Positions 13,797 to 23,439 are shown, counted from the stretch's first letter. The stretch is 64,000 bases of DNA from Candidatus Proelusimicrobium tauri (GCA_002311025.1 DBYY01000007.1:1-64000), one strand, 5' to 3'. Program-made: numbers and translations. The notes: generated from the letters alone by a model not told the origin.

Positions 13797-13825
13797 AGTA
13801 TAGTCTATATTTGCTATTTCGTCAA
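13797..13825 (-). promoter_or_regulatory. Promoter of the giant pilin gene
   Basis: TTGACG (13820-13825) and TATACT (13797-13802) on the minus strand with a 17-bp spacer. Transcription would start near 13790, giving a leader of about 150 nt. Confidence 0.75.
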
Positions 13826-13968
13826 GTAGTTTTTTGGGGAAAAATAAAAATCTCATTCGTAAATTATGAAGAGAAATTTTGCCAAAAAACAACACTTTTT
13901 TGCTTATGCATAAATTGCGGCTTTTTGTGGATTTGTTTGGGCCCTTGTTTTTTGGGGAAAAAGACCTT

Positions 13969-15177
13969 TTATTTAAGATACTGCGTTTCTATTTGATTAT
14001 ATTTATCAATAACCTTTTTTACAAAAGCGTGTTTGCTTGCATAAGGGGTAAAGAAACTTCCCTTAAAACCGGCAACAACAATGTTTCTTAATTGCTTTCT
14101 GGTAAGATTTATATTTTTTGTTAAAAGCAAAAATTCATCAGTTAAAGTAGTATCTGAAATAAGTCGGTTATCTGTGCAAATACTTAAAGATAAACCCATT
14201 TCCATCATTTTATTTACGGGGTGGTCTTTAACGCTTTTTATAGCAGGTAAAGTTTGTAAATTGCTGGTTAGGCAGACTTCTACACCGACCCTTTCCCCCG
14301 CTAAATAATTGGCGAGTTCTTCAACATACTGTTTTTTATTTTTTACATTTTTGTCTTTGATTAAATTGGTATCAAAAAGAAAAGTGCCGTGTCCGATTCT
14401 GTTGGCGTGACATTCGGTTATGGCTTGGAAAATTGATTCCGGCCCGTAAGATTCGCCGGCGTGAACGGTTTTTCTGATAAACGCCTCGTGTACATATTGA
14501 TAAGCCTTCCAGTGATCTACGGCGGGGTAACCGTCTTCCCTGCCGGCCAAATCAAAACCCACGATAGGCAGTTTTTCTTCTTTCAGAGAAACTGCTATTC
14601 TTGCTAATTCTAAAGAAGCAATAGAGGCAATTTCATCTTCCTTTGCGTGTTGTAAAGTATCAATAAGATGATTGTAATAAAGTGAGGTGCTTTTGTTAAA
14701 ATAACGCATCGCACATAAAATAAGACCGAAGTGAAATTCAATTTCCTGACCGCTTTTTACCTCCGGAGAATTGTTATATTCTTCCTGTGCTTTTTTTAGT
14801 CCCCTAAAAGCCGCGCGCACGCTATCGGCCGGTGTCATAGTTTTTGAACAATGTTGCTGCGGTGCAAAGCGCACTTCAATATAACGCACGCCTTCGTTTA
14901 TATTATCCCAAGCAAGTTCATAAGCGATACGCTCTATATTTTTTTCGCTTTGCATTACGGCGGTAGTATAATCAAAACCCTTTAAATATTCAGGCAAGTT
15001 TTTATATTGCTTTTTAAAAACTCTTTCTTTTAATTCTTCTTCGGTGTAAGCAGGCAATTTGATATTATCTTTTTGGGCAAGTTCAATAAGGGTTTTTAAC
15101 CTTAAAGAACCGTCTAAATGCAAATGCAAATCGGACTTTGGTATTTTTAAAAGGAAATCTCTTGAAAATACGGTCAT
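13969..15177 (-). CDS. add: Adenosine deaminase
   Basis: A 402-residue zinc hydrolase that converts adenosine to inosine for purine salvage. Zinc and catalytic motifs are present: DLHLHLDGSLR near residue 17, the zinc His in TVHAGESYG, RIGHGT with the catalytic His, and CTDNR, where most family members have NTDDP. A TDN form of this last motif also occurs in some bacterial adenosine deaminases. The length is slightly above the usual 330-370. Its ATG directly follows the cysS stop codon, and the product feeds the purine phosphorylase encoded at 20384. Confidence 0.92.
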   Translation of the reverse strand: MTVFSRDFLLKIPKSDLHLHLDGSLRLKTLIELAQKDNIKLPAYTEEELKERVFKKQYKNLPEYLKGFDYTTAVMQSEKNIERIAYELAWDNINEGVRYIEVRFAPQQHCSKTMTPADSVRAAFRGLKKAQEEYNNSPEVKSGQEIEFHFGLILCAMRYFNKSTSLYYNHLIDTLQHAKEDEIASIASLELARIAVSLKEEKLPIVGFDLAGREDGYPAVDHWKAYQYVHEAFIRKTVHAGESYGPESIFQAITECHANRIGHGTFLFDTNLIKDKNVKNKKQYVEELANYLAGERVGVEVCLTSNLQTLPAIKSVKDHPVNKMMEMGLSLSICTDNRLISDTTLTDEFLLLTKNINLTRKQLRNIVVAGFKGSFFTPYASKHAFVKKVIDKYNQIETQYLK

Positions 15178-16563
15178 TTATTTTAAACTCCATTTCGGAC
15201 CTTGCGGTGTATCTTTTATAAGTATGCCCATTTGTTCAAGTTTTGCCCTTATTTCATCGGACTTTTTAAAATCTTTATTTTTACGGGCAATTTGTCTTTC
15301 TTCTATCAAAGCAAGGGCTTCTTTGGGAAGTTCTTTTTCCTCTTTTTTAAGCAAATCTAAAGCCAAAATAGTATCGGCATATTTTATAAGTTCAAGTTTT
15401 GTTGCGGGTGCATTTTGCGTCTTTAAAAACTCCCACACAAAAGCAAGCGCTTTAGATGTGTTTAAATCATCGCTCATGGCTTCAAAAAAAGTTTCTTTGG
15501 CTGATTTTAAAGCATTTTCATCTAAAGGACCTTGCGGCTGATTTTTTAAATCGGCAATTTTCTGTTTTAAACTTTTTAAACTTGCACGCGCAAAATCAAG
15601 CGCTTCCCAAGAAAATTCAAGTTGCGTTCTGTAATGCGCACTAAGGCATAAATATCTGTAATCTAAAGGATTATAACCCTTTTCTTTAAGTGTAGCAACG
15701 GTTAAAAATCCGCCGGAACTTTTGGACATTTTACCCGCAGGTAAAACCAAAAATTCGCCGTGTATCCAATTGCGCACATACGGCTTGCCCGTTGCCGCTT
15801 CGGACTGGGCAATTTCGTTTGTATGATGAACGGCAATATGGTCTATCCCGCCGCAGTGAATATCTAAAGTTGCGCCGAGATATTTCATAGCCATAGCGGA
15901 ACACTCAATATGCCAACCGGGGAAACCTACCCCCCACGGGCTATCCCATTCCATTTGGCGCTTTTCATTAGTGGGAGAAAATTTCCATAAAGCAAAATCA
16001 CTCGCGTTACGCTTTTCGCTATTAAACTCAACTCTGGCACCGCTTTTCAAACCTTCGATATGGCTTTTTCCGACAAGATTATGATAAGTAGCAAATTTTG
16101 AAGTATCATAATAAATACCGTCTGAAGTTTTATAAGTATAACCCTTTTCTTCAAGCGTTTTGACAAGTTCAATCATTTCTTTAATATGCTGGGTTGCTCT
16201 TGCGGTAATCGTCGGTCTTTTGCAGTTCAAAGAATCAAAATCTTTAAAAAAACTTTCTTCGTAAAATTTTGCAATATCCCACGCGCTTTTGCCTTCGCGC
16301 GCAGCACCGAGTTCCATTTTATCCTGACCGTCGTCATTATCGGAAACAAGGTGGCCAACATCCGTTATATTCATCACGTGGCGCACTTGGTAAACTTGCT
16401 CAAGCGTTCTTTTCAAAATATCTTCAAAAATATAAGTTCTTAAATTACCGATATGCGCATAATTGTAGACGGTCGGTCCACAGCAATACATACTGACAAG
16501 GCTTTCTTTAAGAGGTTCAAAATTATCTTTTCTGCGGGTAAGTGTATTATATAGTTTGATCAT
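15178..16563 (-). CDS. cysS: Cysteinyl-tRNA synthetase
   Basis: A 461-residue class I aminoacyl-tRNA synthetase. The signatures are CCGPTVYNYAHIGNLRTYIF (HIGH-type motif plus zinc Cys), WHIECSAMA and HCGGIDHIAVHHTNEIAQSEA for zinc and cysteine binding, and GKMSKSSGG (KMSKS loop). The length is normal. It lies in the minus-strand run after the isp genes, an arrangement like the yacL-ispD-ispF-cysS order of many Firmicutes. Confidence 0.97.
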   Translation of the reverse strand: MIKLYNTLTRRKDNFEPLKESLVSMYCCGPTVYNYAHIGNLRTYIFEDILKRTLEQVYQVRHVMNITDVGHLVSDNDDGQDKMELGAAREGKSAWDIAKFYEESFFKDFDSLNCKRPTITARATQHIKEMIELVKTLEEKGYTYKTSDGIYYDTSKFATYHNLVGKSHIEGLKSGARVEFNSEKRNASDFALWKFSPTNEKRQMEWDSPWGVGFPGWHIECSAMAMKYLGATLDIHCGGIDHIAVHHTNEIAQSEAATGKPYVRNWIHGEFLVLPAGKMSKSSGGFLTVATLKEKGYNPLDYRYLCLSAHYRTQLEFSWEALDFARASLKSLKQKIADLKNQPQGPLDENALKSAKETFFEAMSDDLNTSKALAFVWEFLKTQNAPATKLELIKYADTILALDLLKKEEKELPKEALALIEERQIARKNKDFKKSDEIRAKLEQMGILIKDTPQGPKWSLK

Positions 16564-16581
16564 ATAATATATTTCCTCATT

Positions 16582-17136
16582 TTATTTTGCGGCTTCTTCT
16601 TTGGCTTTGGCATATTCTTGGGATATCTGACCGAAGAAAAGATCGCAGGCACTTTTGCCACGAGAGTTAGCATAATTTTCACTCAAAACGCATTTAACTT
16701 CAAATAAAGATAAGGGATTAATTTCCCCCATAGGTGTTAAAGAATAAGTGAAACCCGGCACTTTATAAGTACTTAAAGCATTGTTATAAGATTTTTCAAG
16801 AGCAGTTTGTAAAATTTGCATTTCTTTAGAAGTGGCATCTTTGCCGAGATTAATTTTTTTTGTAGCCATTACAACAACGGCTTCGCCGTAAGCACTATTG
16901 GTACTTTCCACAACGGAGTCATCATCCATTGCCTCAACTTGTTCAAAAATGGGAGAAGATATATCATTTTGCTCCACTTCCGTCATGTTATTATCTAAAA
17001 GTTCTTGTTTTCTGGCGTTTTCCACGTAATCTTCGTAGCGGATGCCGGTGTATCTTTTGTATTTTTTGGGGCTGTAACTGTTACAAGCACAAAAAATTAA
17101 GGATAAAGCAACCAAACTAAAAATTATTTTATTCAT
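16582..17136 (-). CDS. Putative lipoprotein
   Basis: A 184-residue protein with a 17-residue hydrophobic leader and Cys18 (IFCAC) as the likely lipidated residue. After a Tyr/Lys-rich patch and an acidic low-complexity stretch (25-75), residues 78-180 look like a compact domain with two cysteines. I do not recognise the family. Its ATG overlaps the ispF stop by 4 bp. Confidence 0.7.
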   Translation of the reverse strand: MNKIIFSLVALSLIFCACNSYSPKKYKRYTGIRYEDYVENARKQELLDNNMTEVEQNDISSPIFEQVEAMDDDSVVESTNSAYGEAVVVMATKKINLGKDATSKEMQILQTALEKSYNNALSTYKVPGFTYSLTPMGEINPLSLFEVKCVLSENYANSRGKSACDLFFGQISQEYAKAKEEAAK

Positions 17137-17636
17137 TTTTTCTTCTCCGTATTAATTTTTACATTTACTACGGCAAAGGCCTCTATGGCTTTGCCCTTAC
17201 CTATATCGCCAAGTCCTTCATGACTCTTTGATTTGAAACTGATATTTTCAAGTCCGATTTTGAAAATTTTATTTAAAGATTTTCTAACCTCTAAATAATG
17301 CGGTTTCATTTTGGGGGCTTGAGCAACAATGGTTGTATCAATGTGAACAATCTCCCCCCCTTTTTTCTTTATAATTTTCAAAATTTCTTTGGTGATAAAA
17401 ACACTTGAAATTCCTTTTTTAGTTTCTTTGGTAGGCGGAAAATACTCCCCAATTTCCCCGCCGCAAACAGCCCCTAAAGCAGCGTCGCAAATGGCGTGTA
17501 AAACCAAATCGCCGTCACTATGACCGATAAGACCTTTTTCAAAAGGTATTTCAAACCCGCCGATAATAAGTTTTTTACCCTTACCCAAGCGGTGTATATC
17601 AAAACCGAAACCTGTTCTTATTTCTTGTTTTTGCAT
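17133..17636 (-). CDS. ispF: 2-C-methyl-D-erythritol 2,4-cyclodiphosphate synthase
   Basis: A 167-residue trimeric enzyme of the non-mevalonate isoprenoid pathway. GFDIHRL gives the zinc Asp and His, GHSDGDLVLHAICDAALGA contains the third zinc His and the substrate loop, and GLGDIGKGKAIEAFAVV is the C-terminal signature. The start overlaps the ispD end by 19 bp, so it is coupled to the enzyme two steps earlier in the pathway. Confidence 0.95.
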   Translation of the reverse strand: MQKQEIRTGFGFDIHRLGKGKKLIIGGFEIPFEKGLIGHSDGDLVLHAICDAALGAVCGGEIGEYFPPTKETKKGISSVFITKEILKIIKKKGGEIVHIDTTIVAQAPKMKPHYLEVRKSLNKIFKIGLENISFKSKSHEGLGDIGKGKAIEAFAVVNVKINTEKKK

Positions 17637-18277
17637 AAAGCCTCTAGTATTATTAAGTCTTCCGGCGTGGTAACTTTTAAATTGGTATAACTGCCCAAAA
17701 CCACTTTAACTTTTACGCCGATTTTTTCTACCAGTTGTGATTCATCCGTGGCATCTGTGTTACCGTATTTTGCTAATGCTTTTTTTAAAACATTTGTTTG
17801 ATAACACTGTGGCGTTTGCGCACAAAACAAAACGCTTCTTTTTAAAGTTTTTGAAACGAAACCCTCTCTAATTTGTTTGACAGTATCTTTACTCATAACG
17901 CCTAAAACAGCGGCTTTATATTTGTTTGCCGCTTTTAAGCAATTTTCAATATCTTCCTTTAAAACAAGCGGACGTGCACCGTCGTGAACGGCAAGCAGTT
18001 TATAATTTTTTTTACCTAAAGCAAGGAGTCCGTTTTGTAGGGAAGCAATTCTTGTTTCCCCCGCTAAAGCAAAAGTTATATCTTTATACTTTTTGCTCAA
18101 AATATCAATGTTTTCCTGCTTGCTTACAACTATAATTTTAGCCACGCGTACAACTTTTTTAAAGGCTTCTATACTTCTTTGTAAAACAGGCTTTCCGTTG
18201 ATGAGCAACATTTGTTTTGGCTTGCCCATCCTAGTGCCTTGTCCGCCGGCTAAAATTATAGCGCAAGTATCTTTCAT
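17618..18277 (-). CDS. ispD: 2-C-methyl-D-erythritol 4-phosphate cytidylyltransferase
   Basis: A 219-residue nucleotidyltransferase that makes CDP-ME from MEP and CTP. The N-terminal ILAGGQGTRMGKPKQML loop binds CTP; VHDGARPLV and the C-terminal TNLKVTTPEDL are typical of IspD. Length is normal. Its ATG shares one base with the stop of the upstream PIN/TRAM gene (TAATG). Confidence 0.95.
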   Translation of the reverse strand: MKDTCAIILAGGQGTRMGKPKQMLLINGKPVLQRSIEAFKKVVRVAKIIVVSKQENIDILSKKYKDITFALAGETRIASLQNGLLALGKKNYKLLAVHDGARPLVLKEDIENCLKAANKYKAAVLGVMSKDTVKQIREGFVSKTLKRSVLFCAQTPQCYQTNVLKKALAKYGNTDATDESQLVEKIGVKVKVVLGSYTNLKVTTPEDLIILEALCKNKK

Positions 18278-19239
18278 TAATTTTCCTGCTGTTGTTTTAT
18301 TTTGGCAAAAATCATACGTCCGGTTGAAGTTTGCAAAATAGAGTAAACGGAAACTTCCGCTCTTTTACCTATAAATTTGCGACCTTCTTCCACAACCACC
18401 ATTGTTCCGTCATCAAGATAAGCAATACCCTGATCTCTCTCTTTGCCTTCTTTCATAACAAAAAGGGCCATACTTTCCCCAGGCAAAACAACGGGTTTTA
18501 AGGCGGTAGTTAAATCGCTTATATTTAAGACATTGACATTTTTCAAAATAGCGATTTTGTTGATATTAAAATCTATGGTAACAACTTCTGCATTTAAGTT
18601 CTTAGCAAGTAAAACTACATTCTCTTGTAAAGATTCGGATTTGAAATACTTTGAAGTTAAAGAAACGGAAATTGTTTTAAGTTCTTTTAATCTGGAAATA
18701 ATATCAAGGCCTCTTCTGCCTCTTGCTTTTTCAAGCAAATCTTTTGAAGAAGCATATTCTTCCAATTTTGCGATAACAAATTTAGGAATAACTATCGTTC
18801 CGGAAAGGAAACCCGTTTCGCAGACATCAACAATACGTCCGTCAATCAAAGCGGAAATATCCGTAACTTTCAAATGGCGTCCTTTTTTAGAAATACCTTC
18901 AAGTTCCGAAGATTTAACAATACTTAAGAAACTTGAAATTAAAACAAACACGCCGGCAAAAGCCGATTTGTAGGCTTCCCAACCATTGCTGATTTCCAGT
19001 ACATTAAGTCTAAAAATAACATAATCGCAAATAAGGTATAGCAAATAACCGCAAAGACCGCCGAAAACGGCAATCATTATGGCACTTAGACGGAAACTTC
19101 TCAAGAACTTCTCCGCGCAAACAATAATTAGTCCACATAAGAACGCAAGGGCAACACTATATAAATCTTTTGCCCAAAAGACATATACGAGAAAAGGTAT
19201 TCCCAGTAATGCCGAGATTCTGAATATCCATAAAGGCAT
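18277..19239 (-). CDS. PIN/TRAM-domain membrane protein (YacL-like)
   Basis: A 320-residue protein with four N-terminal membrane helices (about 5-110), a PIN ribonuclease-like domain (about 135-255; VTDISALIDGRIVDV supplies the acidic residues) and a C-terminal TRAM RNA-binding domain (about 265-318). It is the YacL type found next to ispD and ispF in many bacteria. The RNA substrate is unknown. CGGAGGA precedes the ATG. It is the first gene of the run that continues to add. Confidence 0.9.
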   Translation of the reverse strand: MPLWIFRISALLGIPFLVYVFWAKDLYSVALAFLCGLIIVCAEKFLRSFRLSAIMIAVFGGLCGYLLYLICDYVIFRLNVLEISNGWEAYKSAFAGVFVLISSFLSIVKSSELEGISKKGRHLKVTDISALIDGRIVDVCETGFLSGTIVIPKFVIAKLEEYASSKDLLEKARGRRGLDIISRLKELKTISVSLTSKYFKSESLQENVVLLAKNLNAEVVTIDFNINKIAILKNVNVLNISDLTTALKPVVLPGESMALFVMKEGKERDQGIAYLDDGTMVVVEEGRKFIGKRAEVSVYSILQTSTGRMIFAKIKQQQEN

Positions 19240-19346
19240 ATAAAAATTCCTCCGAAAATAAAATCCCTTGTAAAAGTTTTTCGGTACGCTTTTATAAGGT
19301 ATATTTATATTTTACCATTTCCCGTGTTAAATTGCTAAAATAAATT

Positions 19347-19991
19347 ATGCCCTTAATTGATTTTGATTTACAAATGCAACAAAAACATCCCCAAGTAAAA
19401 TTGATCGGTGTTGATGAAGCCGGCAGAGGTCCTTTGGCAGGACCCATCTGCGCGGCGGCGTGTTATATTCCGCAAGATTTATACAGCCACCCCTTAATGC
19501 AACAAATTAACGATAGTAAAAAATTAACCGCATCAAAAAGAGAAAAAATTTTTGAAGAACTTATAAAATTACCTATAATTTATTGCACGGGTTTTGCCTC
19601 AAGCAAGCAAATAGATAAATTGAATATTTTACAAGCAACTTTTTTTGCTATGCGCCACGCTTTAACAAAATTTAACGGACAAGATATTTTTGTTCTCGTT
19701 GACGGAAACCGCTTTATTTCCAATTTAAAATCTTCCCAACAACCCATAGTTAAAGGGGACGGAACTTCCCTTTGCGTAGCGGCGGCAAGTATTATTGCCA
19801 AAGTAAGCAGGGATAGGTTTATGGATATTGTTGCAAAAAAATATCCTGAATATAATTTTGAAGGGCATAAAGGTTACGGAACGCAAAGTCATATTGAAGC
19901 CATAAAAAAATACGGTCCCTGTCCTGAACATAGAAAAACTTTTGAACCTATTGCCAGCCTTTACGGCGGACTCTTTGGTAAAGATTTTTGA
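19347..19991 (+). CDS. rnhB: Ribonuclease HII
   Basis: A 214-residue enzyme that removes RNA from RNA-DNA hybrids and single ribonucleotides from DNA. GVDEAGRGPLAGP holds the first two acidic residues, VDGNRF the third and the SRDRFMD helix the last. The C-terminal EGHKGYGTQSHIEAI is the substrate-binding signature. It lacks a Shine-Dalgarno sequence; TGC-TAAAAT ends 5 bp before the ATG, suggesting a leaderless transcript. It heads a four-gene run. Confidence 0.95.
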   Translation: MPLIDFDLQMQQKHPQVKLIGVDEAGRGPLAGPICAAACYIPQDLYSHPLMQQINDSKKLTASKREKIFEELIKLPIIYCTGFASSKQIDKLNILQATFFAMRHALTKFNGQDIFVLVDGNRFISNLKSSQQPIVKGDGTSLCVAAASIIAKVSRDRFMDIVAKKYPEYNFEGHKGYGTQSHIEAIKKYGPCPEHRKTFEPIASLYGGLFGKDF

Positions 19992-20002
19992 CGGAGTAAA
20001 TT

Positions 20003-20371
20003 ATGTTTAGTCTTAAAAGATTAATCGGTAACAAAGCGGAAGACAGGGCAACAAAATATCTTAAAAAACAAGGATATAAAATACTTGAACGCAATTATAA
20101 TTTACCTTGCGGAGAAATTGATATTGTTGCACAAAAAGATAACACCCTTGTTTTTGTGGAAGTTAAATACCGCACAAATGCCGAAGAATTCGGCGGCGCT
20201 GTTGCCGCCGTAACAAAAGCAAAACAAAAACGCGTAATAAATGCCGCTATAAGTTATATAAAGGCAAAGAAAGTGTCTTATGATGCTTTAATGTTTGATA
20301 TAATAGCAGTATCAGGTAATAAGATAGAACATATCCAAAACGCCTTTAGTTCTGATAAATTCTTTATTTAA
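20003..20371 (+). CDS. UPF0102 / YraN-family nuclease-like protein
   Basis: A 122-residue protein with the restriction-endonuclease-like fold of YraN. The motif is seen as GEIDIVAQKDNTLVFVEVKYR, with the D...E-x-K catalytic pattern. It lies 11 bp after rnhB, a very common pairing in bacteria. Exact role unknown; probably DNA repair or recombination. Confidence 0.9.
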   Translation: MFSLKRLIGNKAEDRATKYLKKQGYKILERNYNLPCGEIDIVAQKDNTLVFVEVKYRTNAEEFGGAVAAVTKAKQKRVINAAISYIKAKKVSYDALMFDIIAVSGNKIEHIQNAFSSDKFFI

Positions 20372-20383
20372 AAGGGAGTAAAT

Positions 20384-21208
20384 ATGAGCCAATTACAAAC
20401 TATACAAAAAGCCGTAAACTACATTAACAAAAAAACAAAGAATTTTAAGCCGGACCTTGCTATCATAACAGGCAGCGGACTTGCAAACGCTATTCCGCCT
20501 TTAGAAAAGAAGATAACAATACCCTATGTCGATATTCCCGGTTTTTTACACAGCACCGTTCAAGGTCATACCGGCAATTTAATTTTCGGCATTTACAAAG
20601 GCGTAAAAATTGCTGTTATGCAAGGTAGATTCCATTATTATGAAGGGCACTCCATAAAAGATATTTCTATTGCCATACGCGTTTTAAAATTTTTAGGAAC
20701 GGAAACTTTGCTTTTATCTGCGGCAGTTGGTTCTTTAGATAAGAATCTCCCCCCCGGCAGCATGTTAATTTTAAAAGACCATATTAATTTTATGGGAACA
20801 AATCCTTTAATAGGTAATTGGGACCCCGCTTTTGGACCGATGTTTAAAGATATGACTTGCGCCTACGACGAAAAATTACAAAATATTTTAGTCAAAATCG
20901 CTAAAAAGCATAAAATAAAACACAAAAAAGGTGTTTATTTTGCCGTCAGCGGTCCTTGTTTTGAAACACCGGCAGAAATTAGGGCTTACAGAAAACTGGG
21001 TGCAGATGTTGTCGGTATGTCCGTCGTGCCGGAAACTATCGTTGCACGCCAACTTGATTTAAAAGTAGCCGGCATTGCACTCGTCAGCAATCTTGCAAGC
21101 GGAATGTCCGGTGTCGCGCTTTCGCACAAAGAAACTTTAGATGTAATGAAACAATCCGAAGATAAATTTGCCAAACTTTTAAAAGATTTTATCGTCGCTG
21201 TTAAATAA
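20384..21208 (+). CDS. Purine nucleoside phosphorylase (trimeric type)
   Basis: A 274-residue enzyme that splits inosine or guanosine with phosphate. ITGSGLANAIP is the phosphate-binding loop, GRFHYYEGHS the ribose and phosphate site, and GPCFETPAEIRAYRKLGAD the family signature with GMSVVPE for base binding. Length matches PunA/PNP. It can act on the inosine made by the adenosine deaminase encoded at 13969. AAGGGAG precedes the ATG. Confidence 0.93.
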   Translation: MSQLQTIQKAVNYINKKTKNFKPDLAIITGSGLANAIPPLEKKITIPYVDIPGFLHSTVQGHTGNLIFGIYKGVKIAVMQGRFHYYEGHSIKDISIAIRVLKFLGTETLLLSAAVGSLDKNLPPGSMLILKDHINFMGTNPLIGNWDPAFGPMFKDMTCAYDEKLQNILVKIAKKHKIKHKKGVYFAVSGPCFETPAEIRAYRKLGADVVGMSVVPETIVARQLDLKVAGIALVSNLASGMSGVALSHKETLDVMKQSEDKFAKLLKDFIVAVK

Positions 21209-21211
21209 AAA

Positions 21212-22654
21212 ATGGAACTTAAATTAAAAGTTAAAACACTAGGAAAAGAAACTTTAATTTACGGCACTTCTACCATTGTTGCCCGTCTGTTAAATTTCTT
21301 TTTAGTTCCGCTTTATACTTATTATCTTGCGCCGCAAGATTACGGTATAATTGCGGCAGTTTTTGCTTTTATGGCACTTGTCAATATTATTTATCAATAT
21401 GGTATGGATCAGGCCTATTTGCGCTTTGCAAAAGAAAATAAAACAAAAGAACTTTTTGCAACGCCCTTAATAGCGGTTTTTACAAGCGGGGTTTTTATCT
21501 CTCTTATTTTGTGGCTTTTAAGCGCTCCGCTTGCTGATTTTTTAGGTATCGGTGCAAAATATAGCAATCTTATAAAACTTGCCTGTTTTGTTATGGCTTT
21601 AGATGCCTTAAATATTGTGCCTTTTGCTAAACTTCGTTTTGAACATAAGGCGTGGCAATTTATGCTTACAAGAACCGCTTCCATCGTGGTAAATGTAATA
21701 GGCAATGTCTTGGTGCTGGCCTATTTTAAAAGTGGTGTAAAAGGTATTTTTATTGCGGGTATTTTTGCTTCACTCACTTCGCTTCTTTTGCTTTTGCCTA
21801 TGATACTTAAAAACTTTGTTTGCCGTTTTGATAAAAAACTTTTTAAAGAAATGTTTTTATTTTCTTGGCCTTTTATACCCGCCGGTATGGCAAGTATTCT
21901 AGTAAATGTTATTGATAAACCTATCTTAATACATCTTGCCGGTTTAAAAGCGGTGGGTATTTATCAGGCAAACTTTAAAATAGGTGTTTTTATGATGTTG
22001 GTTGTTTCTATGTTTGACCAAGCATGGAGACCGTTTTTTATACAATACTCTTCTGAAACAGACGCAAAAGAATTATTCGCAAAGATATTTACTTATTTTA
22101 CGGCAATAACTACTTGGATATTTTTAGGATTAACTTTTTTAATGCCGGTAATTATCAAAACGCCCGTCTTCGGACATCACTTAATTGCCCCTGCTTATTG
22201 GGAAGGAATGAAGATTATTCCTCTTGTTTTGGGCGGATATCTTTTCTACGGCTTTTATATTAATTTTATGATAGCACCCGTTTTAACAAAAAGAACGCGC
22301 GTTTTAATGTGGATTACTTTGCTTGGCGCAGCAAGCAGTATTTTGACAAACTTTACGCTTGTGCCTATGGTAGGGATTATCGGTGCGGGCTGGGCAATCT
22401 TTGTAAGTTATATCGTAATGGCAGTTAGTTTATTTATATTTTTACAAAGAAATTATCCCATCGAATATGAGTATAAAAAAATTGCTTTTATCATCAGCGT
22501 CGTATTAGTTTTTCTTGCTCTGAATAATCTATTTAGAAATGCTTTAAATACACAAATTATTTTGCTCGTAATTTATCCGTTTATCATCAGTTCGATTTTA
22601 GAAAAAGATAATTTTTTGAAAATAAAGAAACTCTTTTTAAAGAGAAAACACTAA
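21212..22654 (+). CDS. Polysaccharide flippase (MATE/MVF superfamily, Wzx-like)
   Basis: A 480-residue membrane protein with about 14 helices. The N-terminal YGTSTIVARLLNFFLVPLYTYYL and the following DYG motif are typical of the polysaccharide-biosynthesis flippase family, which moves lipid-linked sugars across the inner membrane. It starts 4 bp after the phosphorylase gene and its stop overlaps the convergent gene's stop. No glycosyltransferases are adjacent, so the substrate is open. Confidence 0.85.
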   Translation: MELKLKVKTLGKETLIYGTSTIVARLLNFFLVPLYTYYLAPQDYGIIAAVFAFMALVNIIYQYGMDQAYLRFAKENKTKELFATPLIAVFTSGVFISLILWLLSAPLADFLGIGAKYSNLIKLACFVMALDALNIVPFAKLRFEHKAWQFMLTRTASIVVNVIGNVLVLAYFKSGVKGIFIAGIFASLTSLLLLLPMILKNFVCRFDKKLFKEMFLFSWPFIPAGMASILVNVIDKPILIHLAGLKAVGIYQANFKIGVFMMLVVSMFDQAWRPFFIQYSSETDAKELFAKIFTYFTAITTWIFLGLTFLMPVIIKTPVFGHHLIAPAYWEGMKIIPLVLGGYLFYGFYINFMIAPVLTKRTRVLMWITLLGAASSILTNFTLVPMVGIIGAGWAIFVSYIVMAVSLFIFLQRNYPIEYEYKKIAFIISVVLVFLALNNLFRNALNTQIILLVIYPFIISSILEKDNFLKIKKLFLKRKH

Positions 22655-23394
22655 TAAGAATTATTTTTAAAATATTCTATTTTTGCTTTGGTATCTTCAA
22701 TATAATTATCAAGCAGTTTTTGCGTGCTTGCATCAAAAATACCGCCATAATTTTGTTTCAGTTTTTTAAGGCCTTCAAGTTGCACGGTATAAGCCCTTGT
22801 TTCCTGCTCCCCGTAACTTGCCGAAGCAAGACTCGGCTGATTTATAACTTCAAAAGCATGGCCGTAAATTTCGTGAATAAAATTGACAATTGTTTCTAGT
22901 AAAAATTCAGACTTGGAAACCTTACTGTAATTTGACGGATTATAAGGAGAATCATCAATAAAAACAAAAACTCTAAAAGTATCTGCTTTCTCCGGAAAAG
23001 AGGCTATTGCTCTAGTTTCCCTGTTAGAAGCACCTATCATATCTAAAACATAAGGTTCTGTTTGGCTTTTACGCAAGGCATAAATGGCAAAGTTTTTGAC
23101 TCTGGGGTAAGAACTTTTTTTGACTTCCATTAAATCTTTGCCATACGGGGCAGCCACTTTTGAGGCATATTCCAAAGCCTGTTTAATTAAGGAAATTTCC
23201 GTCGTGGAGTTTGCACTTGAAGGATTAAAAACAAACAAGCGCACAAGCCCGTTAGAACTTTGTTCAATATAGGGTTTAAAAGTGCTGCTTTTTACTTCGG
23301 AAGAAAGAATTTCCCTTAATTCCTGATTATCTACCGCAAAAGAGAAATTAGCAAATAAAGTAAAAAACGCCAAAATAAAAAGTAATTTTTTCAT
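22651..23394 (-). CDS. Exported protein with a zincin-like HExxxH motif
   Basis: A 247-residue protein with a signal peptide (residues 1-20, FSFA-VD). Residues 174-179 read HEIYGH, inside a hydrophobic helix (LLETIVNFIHEIYGHAFEV), and QETRAYTVQLE follows about 20 residues later with a possible third ligand. This resembles the active-site layout of M91-type metallopeptidases but has three rather than two residues between Glu and the second His, so catalysis is uncertain. Function unknown. There is no clear operon partner. Confidence 0.6.
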   Translation of the reverse strand: MKKLLFILAFFTLFANFSFAVDNQELREILSSEVKSSTFKPYIEQSSNGLVRLFVFNPSSANSTTEISLIKQALEYASKVAAPYGKDLMEVKKSSYPRVKNFAIYALRKSQTEPYVLDMIGASNRETRAIASFPEKADTFRVFVFIDDSPYNPSNYSKVSKSEFLLETIVNFIHEIYGHAFEVINQPSLASASYGEQETRAYTVQLEGLKKLKQNYGGIFDASTQKLLDNYIEDTKAKIEYFKNNSY

Positions 23395-23439
23395 ATATAA
23401 ATAGTATAAAAACGATTAAAAATAAGTCAAGGGTAAAAG

